Assembly: GCA_963803425.1 (NCBI GenBank) | Contig: CAWDMA010000002.1 | Coordinates: forward strand, 124,001 to 188,000 | Origin: DASPWW01 sp963803425 | GTDB lineage: Bacteria > Actinomycetota > Thermoleophilia > Solirubrobacterales > 70-9 | Direction: 5' to 3' | Length of the DNA stretch: 64,000 bases | In this document: positions 1 to 8,284 of the stretch, in pieces | Layout: each line of letters starts with the position of its first letter | How positions within the stretch are numbered: the stretch's first letter is position 1 | Notes under the pieces: model-generated | What the model was told of the DNA's origin: nothing | What the model saw: only the letters and a program-made list of their open reading frames with translations | Databases searched by the model: none | Translations under genes and position numbers: made by a program

Positions 1-167
1 TGCTGTTCATCCTGTTCGACATCGAGGTCGTGTTCCTGTATCCGGTCGGGGCGATCTTCAAGGGGGCAGACAGCGTCTTCGTCCTGGTCGAGGTGCTCGT
101 GTTCGTCGCGCTGCTGATCGTTGCGTTCGTGTACGCGTGGCGCCGGGGTGCGCTCGATTGGAAATAG
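1..167 (+). CDS. nuoA: NADH-quinone oxidoreductase subunit A, C-terminal part
   Basis: The window opens inside this gene; the frame begins at base 3 and ends at TAG 165-167, leaving about 54 residues. Visible are the acidic FDIEVVFLYP stretch typical of NuoA transmembrane helix 2, then a third hydrophobic helix and a short basic tail ending in DWK. NuoA is a small three-helix membrane subunit of complex I close to the quinone-binding region. Its stop overlaps the likely start of nuoB, so the two are probably translationally coupled. The N-terminal half and the operon promoter lie outside the window. Confidence 0.9.
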   Translation, partial: LFILFDIEVVFLYPVGAIFKGADSVFVLVEVLVFVALLIVAFVYAWRRGALDWK

Positions 168-946
168 AGCGGCAGAAGCTGCGGAAGGTCGCGCCACTCG
201 ACGATCCCGTCGCGGACCCGGCCGCGCCCGGACGCGAAGCGGAGGACGGGGCCGGCCTCGATCAGCTGCGAGTGCGGCAGCACCGCGCCCGGGAGCTGCT
301 CGCCGGCGAGCTCGAGGGCAAGGACCTCGAGGCGCACGTCGAGGAGCGGATGCTGACCACGACGATGAACAAGGCGATCGACTGGGCCCGGTCGAACGCG
401 ATGTGGCCGGCGACCTTCGGGCTGGCGTGCTGCGCGATCGAGATGATGTCGATGGTCGGCGCCCGCTACGACACGGCACGGTACGGCGCCGAGGTCTTCC
501 GCGCCTCGCCCCGCCAGGCCGACATGCTGATCCTGTCCGGGCGAGTGTCGGTGAAGATGGCGCCCGTGATCCGCCGGATCTACGACCAGATGCTGGAGCC
601 GAAGTGGGTGCTCGCGATGGGCGCCTGCTCGTCCTCGGGCGGGATGTTCGCGAACTACGCGGTGGTGCAGGGAGCCGACAAGTTCCTGCCCGTCGACATC
701 CACATCCCGGGCTGCCCGCCGCGGCCCGAGGCGCTCATGCACGGGATCCTGAAGCTGCAGCGGATGATCCAGGGCCGGCCGGACCTGGGATGGCGGAAGC
801 GCTACGAAGCGATCGGCACCGAGGAGTGGGCGCGCCAGCCGCCGGCGGGCGCGCTCACCCCGCACACGGGGGACGCCCCGTCTGTGGGACCGCCGGGGAC
901 GAACGGCGCCAACGGCGCTCCGCCCGAGGGTCCGGCGGATGCCTGA
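158..946 (+). CDS. nuoB: NADH-quinone oxidoreductase subunit B
   Basis: NuoB carries the terminal 4Fe-4S cluster N2 that passes electrons to quinone. The ligands are visible: adjacent cysteines in LACCAIEMM, a third in GACSSSGG and a fourth in PGCPPRPE. The start is uncertain. TTG 158 overlaps the nuoA stop and gives 262 aa with a 64-residue extension that reads through a palindromic repeat. ATG 350, preceded by GAGGAG, gives a more standard 198-aa protein beginning MLTTTMNK. The C-terminal 35 residues are a Pro/Gly/Ala-rich tail. The stop overlaps the ATG of nuoC. The family assignment is secure; only the N-terminus is in doubt. Confidence 0.93.
   Translation: MEIERQKLRKVAPLDDPVADPAAPGREAEDGAGLDQLRVRQHRARELLAGELEGKDLEAHVEERMLTTTMNKAIDWARSNAMWPATFGLACCAIEMMSMVGARYDTARYGAEVFRASPRQADMLILSGRVSVKMAPVIRRIYDQMLEPKWVLAMGACSSSGGMFANYAVVQGADKFLPVDIHIPGCPPRPEALMHGILKLQRMIQGRPDLGWRKRYEAIGTEEWARQPPAGALTPHTGDAPSVGPPGTNGANGAPPEGPADA
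209..260 (+). repeat. Palindromic repeat, nuoB copy
   Basis: It contains the 16-nt core cggacgcgaagcggag, shared with three other copies in this nuo locus. The core is flanked by ccggcc (218-223) and its exact complement ggccgg (250-255). If nuoB starts at TTG 158 it is read as a PGREAEDG peptide, in the same frame as in nuoD and nuoE. Confidence 0.7.
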
Positions 947-1469
947 CGCACCGGGCCTGGAGCTGATTGCGCGGGAGCTGAACGAGCGCCACGACGGCGC
1001 CGTGCTGAGCACCTACTTCGAGCACGAGCAGGGCGCGCTCGTGATCGATCCCGAGCAGGTGCTCGACGTGCTCCAGTGGCTGCGCGACACGCCGGGCCAG
1101 GAGTACCGGTTCCTGGCGAGCGTCCACGCCGCCGACTACCTCCCGGCCGAGCCGCGGTTCGGGGTGCACTACGAGCTGCTGTGCATGCCCCGGGTGGAGC
1201 GGGTCCGCGTGAAGGCGGTGCTGGAGGACCCGGAAGACGGCCAGCTGCCCGCGCTCGACTCGTGCGTGGAGCTGTTCCCGTCGGCGAACTTCCAGGAGCG
1301 CGAGGCCTACGACTTCTTCGGGATCGAGTTCCGCGGCCACCCCAACCTGCGCCGGATCCTGATGCCCGACGACTACGTCGGGTGGCCGCAGCGCCGCGAC
1401 TTCCCGATCGGCGGCGAGCCGGTGCTGTTCACGCATAACGAGGTCGAGATGCCCCGGTGGTACGAATGA
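939..1469 (+). CDS. nuoC: NADH-quinone oxidoreductase subunit C
   Basis: A 176-aa peripheral-arm subunit of complex I (30-kDa subunit family). The family signature is clear near the C-terminus: ERExYDxxGIxFxGHPxLRRIL, seen here as EREAYDFFGIEFRGHP followed by LRRILMPDDYVGWPQRRDFP. ATG 939 lies eight bases before the end of nuoB, and the TGA overlaps the ATG of nuoD (ATGA). NuoC and NuoD are separate proteins here, unlike the fused NuoCD of enterobacteria. Length and motif positions are normal. Confidence 0.96.
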   Translation: MPDAPGLELIARELNERHDGAVLSTYFEHEQGALVIDPEQVLDVLQWLRDTPGQEYRFLASVHAADYLPAEPRFGVHYELLCMPRVERVRVKAVLEDPEDGQLPALDSCVELFPSANFQEREAYDFFGIEFRGHPNLRRILMPDDYVGWPQRRDFPIGGEPVLFTHNEVEMPRWYE

Positions 1470-2713
1470 GCGCGCGTCCCGCCACAGACCCGGTCGCGCC
1501 CGGACGCGAAGCGGAGGACGCGACCGGAATTGACTCGGCCCCGATCGAGGACGAGCTGTTCACGGTCAACATGGGGCCGCATCACCCGGCGACGCACGGC
1601 GTCCTGCGGCTGATCGTCGCCCTGCAGGGTGAGGTGGTGAAGGAGCTGGAGCCGGTGATCGGCTACCTCCACACCGGGATCGAGAAGAGCTGCGAGGACA
1701 AGTCGTACTGGAAGGTGATCCCGTTCGTGGAGCGGATGGACTACCTCGCGTACTTCTTCAACATGCAGTCCTACTGCGGGGCGGTGGAGCGCCTGCTCGA
1801 CCTGGAGATCCCGCGCCGCGCCCAGTACCTGCGGGTGATCCACATGGAGCTGAACCGGATCCACTCGCACCTGGTCTGGGTGGCGACCACCTGCGTCGAC
1901 CTCGGCGCGATCTCGATGTTCTGGTACGGCTTCCGGGAGCGCGACAGCGTCCTCGACCTGTTCGAGATGTCGTCCGGCCAGCGCATGCACACGCGCTACT
2001 TCCAGGTCGGCGGGGTGATGGAGGACATCCCGCGCGGGTTCGAGGCGAAGCTGCGCGGCTTCATCGGCGACATGCGCACCCGGCTCGAGCAGTACCAGTC
2101 GATCCTCGACCGCAACGAGATCTTCCTGCGCCGGACCCGCGGCGTCGGGGTCGTCCCGCGGGAGCGGATGCTGGAGCTCGGGGTGACCGGGCCGCTGCTG
2201 AGGGCGACGGGCGAGCCGTGGGACCTCCGCAAGGTCGCGCCGTACCTGTGCTACGGCGAGTTCGACTTCCAGATCCCGGTCGGCACGGTCGGCGACGGGT
2301 ACGACCGCTACCGCGTCCGGATGCAGGAGATCACCGAGTCGCTGAACATCATCGAGCAGGCGCTCGACGGGCTCCCAGAGGGCCCGTTCATCACAGATGA
2401 CCGCAAGGTGCGGCTGCCGCCGCGGGACGAGCTCGCCACCTCGATGGAGGCGCTGATCCACCACTTCAAGCTCGTCACCGAGGGGTTCAGGGTGCCGCCG
2501 GGCGAGGTGTACAGCGTGTGCGAATCGCCGCGCGGCGAGCTTGGCTGCTTCGTGCTCGCCGACGGCTCCTCGAAGCCCGCCCGGGTGCACTTCCGCGATC
2601 CCTCGTTCGTGAACCTGCAGTCGCTCCGCGACATGTCGATCGACGAGTACGTCGCCGACCTGGTCCAGAACGTGGCGATGCTCGACCCGATCCTGGGGGG
2701 TGTGGACCGATGA
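1466..2713 (+). CDS. nuoD: NADH-quinone oxidoreductase subunit D
   Basis: The 49-kDa subunit of complex I (415 aa), which forms the quinone pocket with NuoB. Characteristic stretches are NMGPHHPATHGVLR near the N-terminus, GYLHTGIEKSCEDK, and the C-terminal segment with ESPRGELG and DPILGGVDR. The start is the ATG in the ATGA overlap with nuoC. The first 25 codons are unusual: codons 5 to 22 come from a 56-bp palindromic repeat identical to one at the start of nuoE, giving the peptide RPATDPVAPGREAED before family homology begins at about residue 30. The stop overlaps nuoE (ATGA). Confidence 0.97.
   Translation: MSARPATDPVAPGREAEDATGIDSAPIEDELFTVNMGPHHPATHGVLRLIVALQGEVVKELEPVIGYLHTGIEKSCEDKSYWKVIPFVERMDYLAYFFNMQSYCGAVERLLDLEIPRRAQYLRVIHMELNRIHSHLVWVATTCVDLGAISMFWYGFRERDSVLDLFEMSSGQRMHTRYFQVGGVMEDIPRGFEAKLRGFIGDMRTRLEQYQSILDRNEIFLRRTRGVGVVPRERMLELGVTGPLLRATGEPWDLRKVAPYLCYGEFDFQIPVGTVGDGYDRYRVRMQEITESLNIIEQALDGLPEGPFITDDRKVRLPPRDELATSMEALIHHFKLVTEGFRVPPGEVYSVCESPRGELGCFVLADGSSKPARVHFRDPSFVNLQSLRDMSIDEYVADLVQNVAMLDPILGGVDR
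1478..1533 (+). repeat. Palindromic repeat, nuoD copy
   Basis: Fifty-six bases identical to 2722-2777. They contain a perfect 9-bp inverted repeat, ccggtcgcg (1490-1498) and cgcgaccgg (1519-1527), around the shared core cggacgcgaagcggag. The whole unit lies in frame within the first 25 codons of nuoD. Confidence 0.9.
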
Positions 2714-3414
2714 GCGAAAGGCCCGCCACAGACCCGGTCGCGCCCGGACGCGAAGCGGAGGACGCGACCGGAATTGATTCCGGGGAGCACGCGGCGGGCG
2801 TGATCGGGGAGATTCCCGAACTCCACGAGGTGGAGGTGCCGGACGAGCTCCGCGAGCAGATCGAGGCCGCCGTCGCCCGCTACCCCGAGGTCCGCTCCGC
2901 CTCGATCCCGGCGCTGTGGGCGGTGCAGCGGCACTACGGGTGGTGCTCGCCCGAGGGGATCCGCCAGGCCTCCGCGGTGATGGGGATCTCCCCCGCCCAC
3001 CTCGAGTCGGTGGCGAGCTTCTACGACCTGTTCCGGCTGGCGCCGGCCGGGCACCACGAGGTGCTCGTGTGCACGAACCTGTCCTGCTGGATGCGCGGCG
3101 CCGACGAGCTTCTGGAGCGGTTCTGCGACGCAACCGGGACGACGGTCGAGGGCGCCCGCCACGAGGGCTCCAGCTCCGAGGACGGCGAGTTCTTCGTGTC
3201 CGCGTTCCAGTGCATGGGCGCCTGCGACATCGCCCCGATGGCGGCGATCGACGGCTGCTACCGGGGCCCGATCGAGCTCGACGAGGTGGACACGGCGGTC
3301 TCCCAGATGCGATCCGGCTCCGAGGCGCTCCCCGAGAAGTCGATCCTGCTCCGCCCCGCGGCCGGCGGACCCGAGCCCGAGCCCGACAAGCGGGTCGCGC
3401 AGGAGGAACGGTGA
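2710..3414 (+). CDS. nuoE: NADH-quinone oxidoreductase subunit E
   Basis: The 24-kDa thioredoxin-fold subunit carrying a 2Fe-2S cluster. Its four cysteines are present as CTNLSC (Cx4C) and CMGAC (Cx3C). The length is 234 aa; the family domain starts at about residue 35 (LHEVEVPDELREQIEAAVAR). The preceding residues are largely encoded by the same 56-bp repeat found at the start of nuoD. The ATG overlaps the nuoD stop. The last 40 residues, after the FeS domain, are a charged tail whose end carries the AGGAGG ribosome-binding site of nuoF. Confidence 0.96.
   Translation: MSERPATDPVAPGREAEDATGIDSGEHAAGVIGEIPELHEVEVPDELREQIEAAVARYPEVRSASIPALWAVQRHYGWCSPEGIRQASAVMGISPAHLESVASFYDLFRLAPAGHHEVLVCTNLSCWMRGADELLERFCDATGTTVEGARHEGSSSEDGEFFVSAFQCMGACDIAPMAAIDGCYRGPIELDEVDTAVSQMRSGSEALPEKSILLRPAAGGPEPEPDKRVAQEER
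2722..2777 (+). repeat. Palindromic repeat, nuoE copy
   Basis: Identical over 56 bases to the copy in nuoD. The inverted repeat arms are 2734-2742 (ccggtcgcg) and 2763-2771 (cgcgaccgg). It is translated as codons 5 to 22 of nuoE in the same reading frame as in nuoD. Confidence 0.9.
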
Positions 3415-4742
3415 TCAGAGAGACCCGGATGCTGTTCCGCCACATCGACGAGCCCGGGCTCGCCGACATCGACACCTACAAGCGGCTCGGTGGCTACACG
3501 GCGATCGAGAAGGCGTACAAGCAGATGGAGCCGGAGGAGGTGCTGTCCGAGCTGGAGGCGTCGGGCCTGCGCGGCCGCGGCGGCGCCGGGTTCTCGATGG
3601 GCAAGAAGGCGTCCTTCCTGCCCCGCGGCGACATGGACAAGTACCTGTGCTGCAACGCCGACGAGTCCGAGCCGGGCGCGTTCAAGGACCGCGAGCTGAT
3701 CCAGAAGAACCCGCACCAGCTGATCGAGGGGATCACGATCGGGGCGCTCGCCGCCGGCGCGAACCGCTGCTTCGTGTACATCCGCGGCGAGTACGGCGAC
3801 ATCGCCGACATCCTGGAGCGCGCAGTCGAGCAGGCGTACGAGGCGGGCTACCTGGGCGAGAGCGTGGTCGGGACGAAGCGCCGGGTGGAGCTGGTCGTGC
3901 ACCGCGGCGCCGGCGCCTACATCTGCGGTGAGGAGACCGCGCTGCTCGACTCGCTGGAGGGAAAGCGCGGCAACCCGCGACTGAAGCCGCCGTTCCCCGC
4001 GATCAAGGGCCTGTACGACGGACCCACCCTGATCAACAACGTCGAGACCCTCTCGAACACCCCGCACATCGTCAACAACGGCTCCGACTGGTTCAAGAGC
4101 TTCGGGACCGAGCAGTCGCCCGGGACGAAGGTGGTGTCGGTGAGCGGGTGCGTGCAGCGGCCGGGCAACTTCGAGATCGAGCTCGGGATCCCCTCCCGGG
4201 AGCTGATCGAGGACCTCGCCGGCGGGCTGCTGCCGGGGCGGACGCTGAAGGCGTGGTTCCCGGGCGGCTCCTCGGCGCCGGTTCTGACCCCGGCCGAGCT
4301 CGACCTCCCCTACTGCTTCGAGGAGATGGACAAGGCCGGCTCGATGCTCGGCTCGGGCTCGATCATCGTCGCCGACGACTCCGTCTCGGTCCCGCACCTG
4401 GCGCTGCGCACGGCGCGCTTCTACCACCACGAGTCGTGCGGGAAGTGCTCGCCGTGCCGCGAGGGGACGAACTGGACCGTAAAGATGCTGGAGCGGGTCG
4501 TCGCCGGCGAGGCGACGCCGATGGACCTCGACGTGGTCGCCTCGGTCCAGGACAACATCATCGGCCACTGCCTGTGCGTGCTGGGCGACTCGATGGCGAT
4601 GCCGGTGGGGAGCATGGTGCGGAAGTTCCGCGACGAGTTCGAGCGGACGATCGAAGAGGCCCGCGCTCGATCGCCGCTGCCGCTCGAGGAGACGGAGGAG
4701 TGGGCGCCGATGGAGTTCCCGGCCGGCGTCCCGACAGGTTGA
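3411..4742 (+). CDS. nuoF: NADH-quinone oxidoreductase subunit F (NADH/FMN-binding)
   Basis: The 443-aa electron-input subunit of complex I; it binds NADH and FMN and carries the 4Fe-4S cluster N3. Visible motifs are GRGGAGFSMGKK at about residues 55-66 (nucleotide-binding loop), CNADESEPGAFKDRE (FMN site), CGKCSPCREG at about residue 343, and the fourth ligand in GHCLC at about 385. GTG 3411 overlaps the nuoE stop and follows AGGAGG at 3401-3406 by four bases. ATG 3429 is a weaker alternative. The TGA overlaps nuoG. Confidence 0.97.
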   Translation: MIRETRMLFRHIDEPGLADIDTYKRLGGYTAIEKAYKQMEPEEVLSELEASGLRGRGGAGFSMGKKASFLPRGDMDKYLCCNADESEPGAFKDRELIQKNPHQLIEGITIGALAAGANRCFVYIRGEYGDIADILERAVEQAYEAGYLGESVVGTKRRVELVVHRGAGAYICGEETALLDSLEGKRGNPRLKPPFPAIKGLYDGPTLINNVETLSNTPHIVNNGSDWFKSFGTEQSPGTKVVSVSGCVQRPGNFEIELGIPSRELIEDLAGGLLPGRTLKAWFPGGSSAPVLTPAELDLPYCFEEMDKAGSMLGSGSIIVADDSVSVPHLALRTARFYHHESCGKCSPCREGTNWTVKMLERVVAGEATPMDLDVVASVQDNIIGHCLCVLGDSMAMPVGSMVRKFRDEFERTIEEARARSPLPLEETEEWAPMEFPAGVPTG

Positions 4743-7252
4743 TGCTCGAGCGACCGCGGATCAAGCACGGCGGCAAGGAGATCACGCTCCTGATCGACGG
4801 CGTCGAGGTGACCGCGCCCGAGGGCGCGATGCTGGTCGACGCGGCGAAGCTCGGCGACACCGAGATCCCGGTGTTCTGCTACGAGCCGAAGCTCGGCGAC
4901 CCGGTGGGCGCATGCCGGATGTGCCTGGTCGAGATCGAGGGGATCCCGAAGCTGCAGACCGCGTGCTCGACGCCGGTCCGCGACGGGATGGTCGTCTACA
5001 CCCGGACCGACCGGGTGAAGTCGGCGCAGGAGTCGGTGGTCGAGTTCCTGTTGATCAACCACCCACTCGACTGCCCCGTGTGCGACAAGGGCGGCGAGTG
5101 CCCGCTCCAGGACATCGCGATGGGCTGGGGGCCGGGGCGAAACCGGTTCACCGACCCGAAGCGGCACTTCCAGAAGCCGATCCCGCTGTCGCCGCTGGTG
5201 AAGATCGACCGGGAGCGGTGCATCCTGTGCTACCGCTGCGTCCGGTTCAGCCAGGAGGTGTCCGAGGACGAGCAGCTGCAGCTGCTCGACCGCGGCGACA
5301 ACACCTACGTCGGCACGTTCGACGACCGGCCCTACATCGCCCCCTTCCACGGCAACATCATCGAGCTGTGCCCGGTCGGGGCGCTCACCTCGCAGGCGTA
5401 CCGGTTCCGGGCGCGGCCGTGGGACATCGAGGACGCCGGCTCGATCTGCACGCTGTGCCCGTCGCAGTGCAACGTGCTGTTCACGGTTCGCGACGAGAAG
5501 GTGGTCCGGGTGCTGACCCGCGACAACCCGGACGTCGACGACGGGTGGCTGTGCGACAAGGGCCGGTTCGGCTACCAGATGATCTCCGACCCTGACCGGA
5601 TCACCGCGCCGATGGTCCGGGACGGCGGCAGGCTCCGCGAGGCGAGCTGGGCTGAGGCGATCGCGACGGCGGCCGAGGGGCTGACCGCCGCGCGGGGCAA
5701 GGTCGCGGCGGTGGTGGGCGGCCGGGCCACGAACGAGGAGGGCTACCTGACCCAGCGGATCGTCCGCGAGGCGCTCCGCTCGAAGAGCGTCGACTCGCGC
5801 GCGGGCGGCGCCGTCGACCGCGCCCTGTGGCTGGAGCTGGCGAAGCCCGACCTCGCCGCGGCGATGGCCGACCTCGACCGCGCGGACGCGATCCTCGTGC
5901 TCGGGGCCGACCCTCTGCACGAGATGCCGATCCTCGACCTGCGGATCCGGAAGGCGCTCCGCCACGGCGGCGCCCGGCTCGCGGTGGCGACGCCGCGCCC
6001 GACCGGCCTCGACGGAGGCGCGGCCGCGGTGGCGCGGTACGCGCCCGGCGACGCCGCCGCGTTCACGGCCGACCTGGTCGTGGCGCTCGGCAAGCGAGCC
6101 GCGTCAGCGGCGCCGAAGGCCTACCGCGACGAGGCCGGTGAGATCGCGGAGGTGCTGTCCGGGGCCGAGCGGGTCGTGGTCGTATGGGGCGACGAGCTCG
6201 CCGGCGGCGCGTCCGGGGGGATCCAGCAGCTGCTCGCGCTGGCGCGGGCGCTCAACCTCCGCGGTGACGAGGGCGCCGGGCTGCTCGAGGTCCCGCGGGA
6301 GACCAACGCGCGCGGCCTGCGCGAGGTGGGATGCCTCCCGAACGCCGGTCCCGGGTACGCGGAGGCGAAGCCGGGCGACGCGGCCGAGAAGATCCGCGCC
6401 CGGCTCACCTCCGGCCGGCTGAAGGCCGCGATCCTGCTCGAGTCCGACCCCGTCCGCGAGCACCCGGACGCCGAGGGGTGGAGGACGGCGCTCGGCTCCG
6501 CCGACTTCGTCGTGGCGAGCGCGATGTTCGAGAACGAGACCACCGCGCGCGCCGACGTCGTCTTCCCGGCTGAGAGCCATGCGGAGAAGGACGGAAGCGT
6601 CACCCACCCGGACGGGCGGCTGCAGCGGCTCCGGCCTGGGATCCCGCACCCGGGCGAGGTGCGGATGGGGTGGGAGGTGCTGCTGGAGCTGTCCGCGGCG
6701 CTGGGGGTGGAGCTGGGGCTCGACTCGGCGCTCGACGTGCTCGCCGCGATCGCCGCCGAGGTCCCGTTCTACGACCGGGTCACGGACGAGGAGATCGGCG
6801 GCACCGGCGTGCGGTGGCAGTCCCGCCCCGCGGCGCGGGCGCTGCCGGCGCCTCCCCGCCAGCGCCCCAAGGCCCCGGCCGCGAAGGCCGCCGCTCAGGC
6901 TCGCGGCGCGAAGCTCCGGCTGGGCAGCTACCGCGACCTGTGGGCGGGCGAGGTCCCGGAGCGCAACCCCGCGCTCCGATTCCTCGCCCCCGGGCAGCGG
7001 CTCGAGGTGGCGCCGGCCGACGCGGAGCGGCTCGGACTCGAGCACGGCGCCCCGGTGACGGTGCGCTCCAACGGGCACAGCGTCGATGCGCTGGTGGCGG
7101 TCCGCTCCAGGATGCGCCCCGGCGCTGGCTTCCTGATCGACGGGACCGCGAAGGACGGCGCCAACCTGCTCGGCACCGCCACGGTGATCGACATCATTCC
7201 GGCCGAATCCTCCGCTGACGCGTCCGGTTCGGCCGGGTCACGGGCGCGCTGA
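4742..7252 (+). CDS. nuoG: NADH-quinone oxidoreductase subunit G
   Basis: An 836-aa iron-sulfur and molybdopterin-fold subunit. The N-terminal 2Fe-2S ferredoxin domain shows FCYEPKLGDPVGACRMC and a later TACSTPV. Next come CPVCDKGGECPLQD, then CILCYRCVRF and CPVGALTS for 4Fe-4S clusters, and CTLCPSQCNV at the start of the degenerate molybdopterin oxidoreductase domain. The C-terminal third (from about residue 690) has a proline/alanine linker and a molydopterin-dinucleotide-like beta domain. ATG 4742 overlaps the nuoF stop and the TGA overlaps the nuoH start. No molybdopterin chemistry is expected. Confidence 0.96.
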   Translation: MLERPRIKHGGKEITLLIDGVEVTAPEGAMLVDAAKLGDTEIPVFCYEPKLGDPVGACRMCLVEIEGIPKLQTACSTPVRDGMVVYTRTDRVKSAQESVVEFLLINHPLDCPVCDKGGECPLQDIAMGWGPGRNRFTDPKRHFQKPIPLSPLVKIDRERCILCYRCVRFSQEVSEDEQLQLLDRGDNTYVGTFDDRPYIAPFHGNIIELCPVGALTSQAYRFRARPWDIEDAGSICTLCPSQCNVLFTVRDEKVVRVLTRDNPDVDDGWLCDKGRFGYQMISDPDRITAPMVRDGGRLREASWAEAIATAAEGLTAARGKVAAVVGGRATNEEGYLTQRIVREALRSKSVDSRAGGAVDRALWLELAKPDLAAAMADLDRADAILVLGADPLHEMPILDLRIRKALRHGGARLAVATPRPTGLDGGAAAVARYAPGDAAAFTADLVVALGKRAASAAPKAYRDEAGEIAEVLSGAERVVVVWGDELAGGASGGIQQLLALARALNLRGDEGAGLLEVPRETNARGLREVGCLPNAGPGYAEAKPGDAAEKIRARLTSGRLKAAILLESDPVREHPDAEGWRTALGSADFVVASAMFENETTARADVVFPAESHAEKDGSVTHPDGRLQRLRPGIPHPGEVRMGWEVLLELSAALGVELGLDSALDVLAAIAAEVPFYDRVTDEEIGGTGVRWQSRPAARALPAPPRQRPKAPAAKAAAQARGAKLRLGSYRDLWAGEVPERNPALRFLAPGQRLEVAPADAERLGLEHGAPVTVRSNGHSVDALVAVRSRMRPGAGFLIDGTAKDGANLLGTATVIDIIPAESSADASGSAGSRAR

Positions 7253-8250
7253 TGCTCCCGCTCGCGGATACGAGCTTCGTCGACGCGACCTGGATCCTGA
7301 TCGTGAAGTCGATCGTGATCATCATCGTGTTCTTCCTGATCACACCGGTGCTGACGGTCGTGGAGCGGAAGCTGCTCGGCCGGTTCCAGGCCCGGTACGG
7401 GCCGAACCGGGTGGGGCCGGTGGGGCTCCTGCAGCCGCTCGCCGACGTCGGGAAGCTGATCTCGAAGGAGTTCTACCGGCCGCGCACCTCGGTCGGGCTG
7501 CTGTGGGCGATCGCGCCGCCGCTGGTCGTGATCTCCGGCGTCGCGACGATCGCGATCATCCCGTTCGGGAACGTCAAGAACGGCGTCGGGTTCTACGGGA
7601 TCGACGTCCCGATCGGGGTCCTGTACTTCTTCGCGTTCAGCTCGATCGGGTTCTACGGGCTGCTGCTCGGCGGGTGGGCGTCGGGCTCCAAGTACAGCTT
7701 CCTGGGCGCGATGCGCTCCGCTGCGCAGCTGATCTCCTACGAGGTGGCGATGGGGTTGTCGCTGCTCGGCGTGATCATGATGGCGGGGTCGCTGTCGCTG
7801 GTCAGCATCGTCGAGGCGCAGGGCAGCATCTGGTACGTGGTCCCGCAGATCGTCGGCTTCCTGATCTTCGTCGTCGCCGGGCTCGCCGAGGCGAGCCGCT
7901 CCCCGTTCGACCTGCCCGAGGCCGACGCAGAGCTGGTCGCCGGCTACAACACCGAGTACGGCGGGATGCGGTTCGGCTCCTACCTGCTCGCCGAGTACAT
8001 CGAGCTGCTGGTGATCTCGGGCGTCGCAGCCGCGTTCTTCCTCGGCGGCTGGCATGGCCCCGGCCCCGGCTGGCTCGACCCGATCTGGATGCTGATCAAG
8101 ATGTTCGTGCTCGTCTTCGTCTTCATCTGGATCCGGGCCACCCTCCCCCGGCTGCGCTACGACCAGCTGATGTCGCTGGGGTGGAAGATCCTGCTCCCGC
8201 TGGCGACCCTGAACGTGCTCGTCACTGCGATCCTGGTGACGGTCCTATGA
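7252..8250 (+). CDS. nuoH: NADH-quinone oxidoreductase subunit H
   Basis: A 332-aa membrane subunit with about eight hydrophobic helices that links the hydrophilic arm to the membrane arm and forms the quinone channel. Conserved stretches are ERKLLGRFQARYGPNRVGP near residue 40, the cytoplasmic loop EASRSPFDLPEADAELVAGY, and TEYGGMRF. It starts at the ATG overlapping the nuoG stop. An AT-rich 16-bp palindrome lies immediately downstream, before nuoI. Confidence 0.97.
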   Translation: MLPLADTSFVDATWILIVKSIVIIIVFFLITPVLTVVERKLLGRFQARYGPNRVGPVGLLQPLADVGKLISKEFYRPRTSVGLLWAIAPPLVVISGVATIAIIPFGNVKNGVGFYGIDVPIGVLYFFAFSSIGFYGLLLGGWASGSKYSFLGAMRSAAQLISYEVAMGLSLLGVIMMAGSLSLVSIVEAQGSIWYVVPQIVGFLIFVVAGLAEASRSPFDLPEADAELVAGYNTEYGGMRFGSYLLAEYIELLVISGVAAAFFLGGWHGPGPGWLDPIWMLIKMFVLVFVFIWIRATLPRLRYDQLMSLGWKILLPLATLNVLVTAILVTVL

Positions 8251-8257
8251 ATCAAAC

Positions 8258-8273
8258 TCGGCAAATTTGCCGA
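8258..8273. other. AT-rich 16-bp perfect palindrome between nuoH and nuoI
   Basis: tcggcaaatttgccga is a perfect palindrome with an AT-rich centre, conspicuous in a GC-rich operon. It lies between the nuoH stop (8250) and the nuoI ATG (8285). It could be a regulator half-site pair, a short RNA hairpin or an insertion footprint. No function can be read from the sequence. Confidence 0.5.
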
Positions 8274-8284
8274 ACTGGCTCCTG

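Noticed and set aside
1373..3475. Long open frames antisense to nuoD/nuoE and similar frames opposite nuoG, nuoM, nuoN, acs and acyl-CoA carboxylase
   Set aside because: They are Arg/Pro/His-rich shadow frames caused by GC-rich third positions; the opposite strand encodes recognisable full-length proteins.
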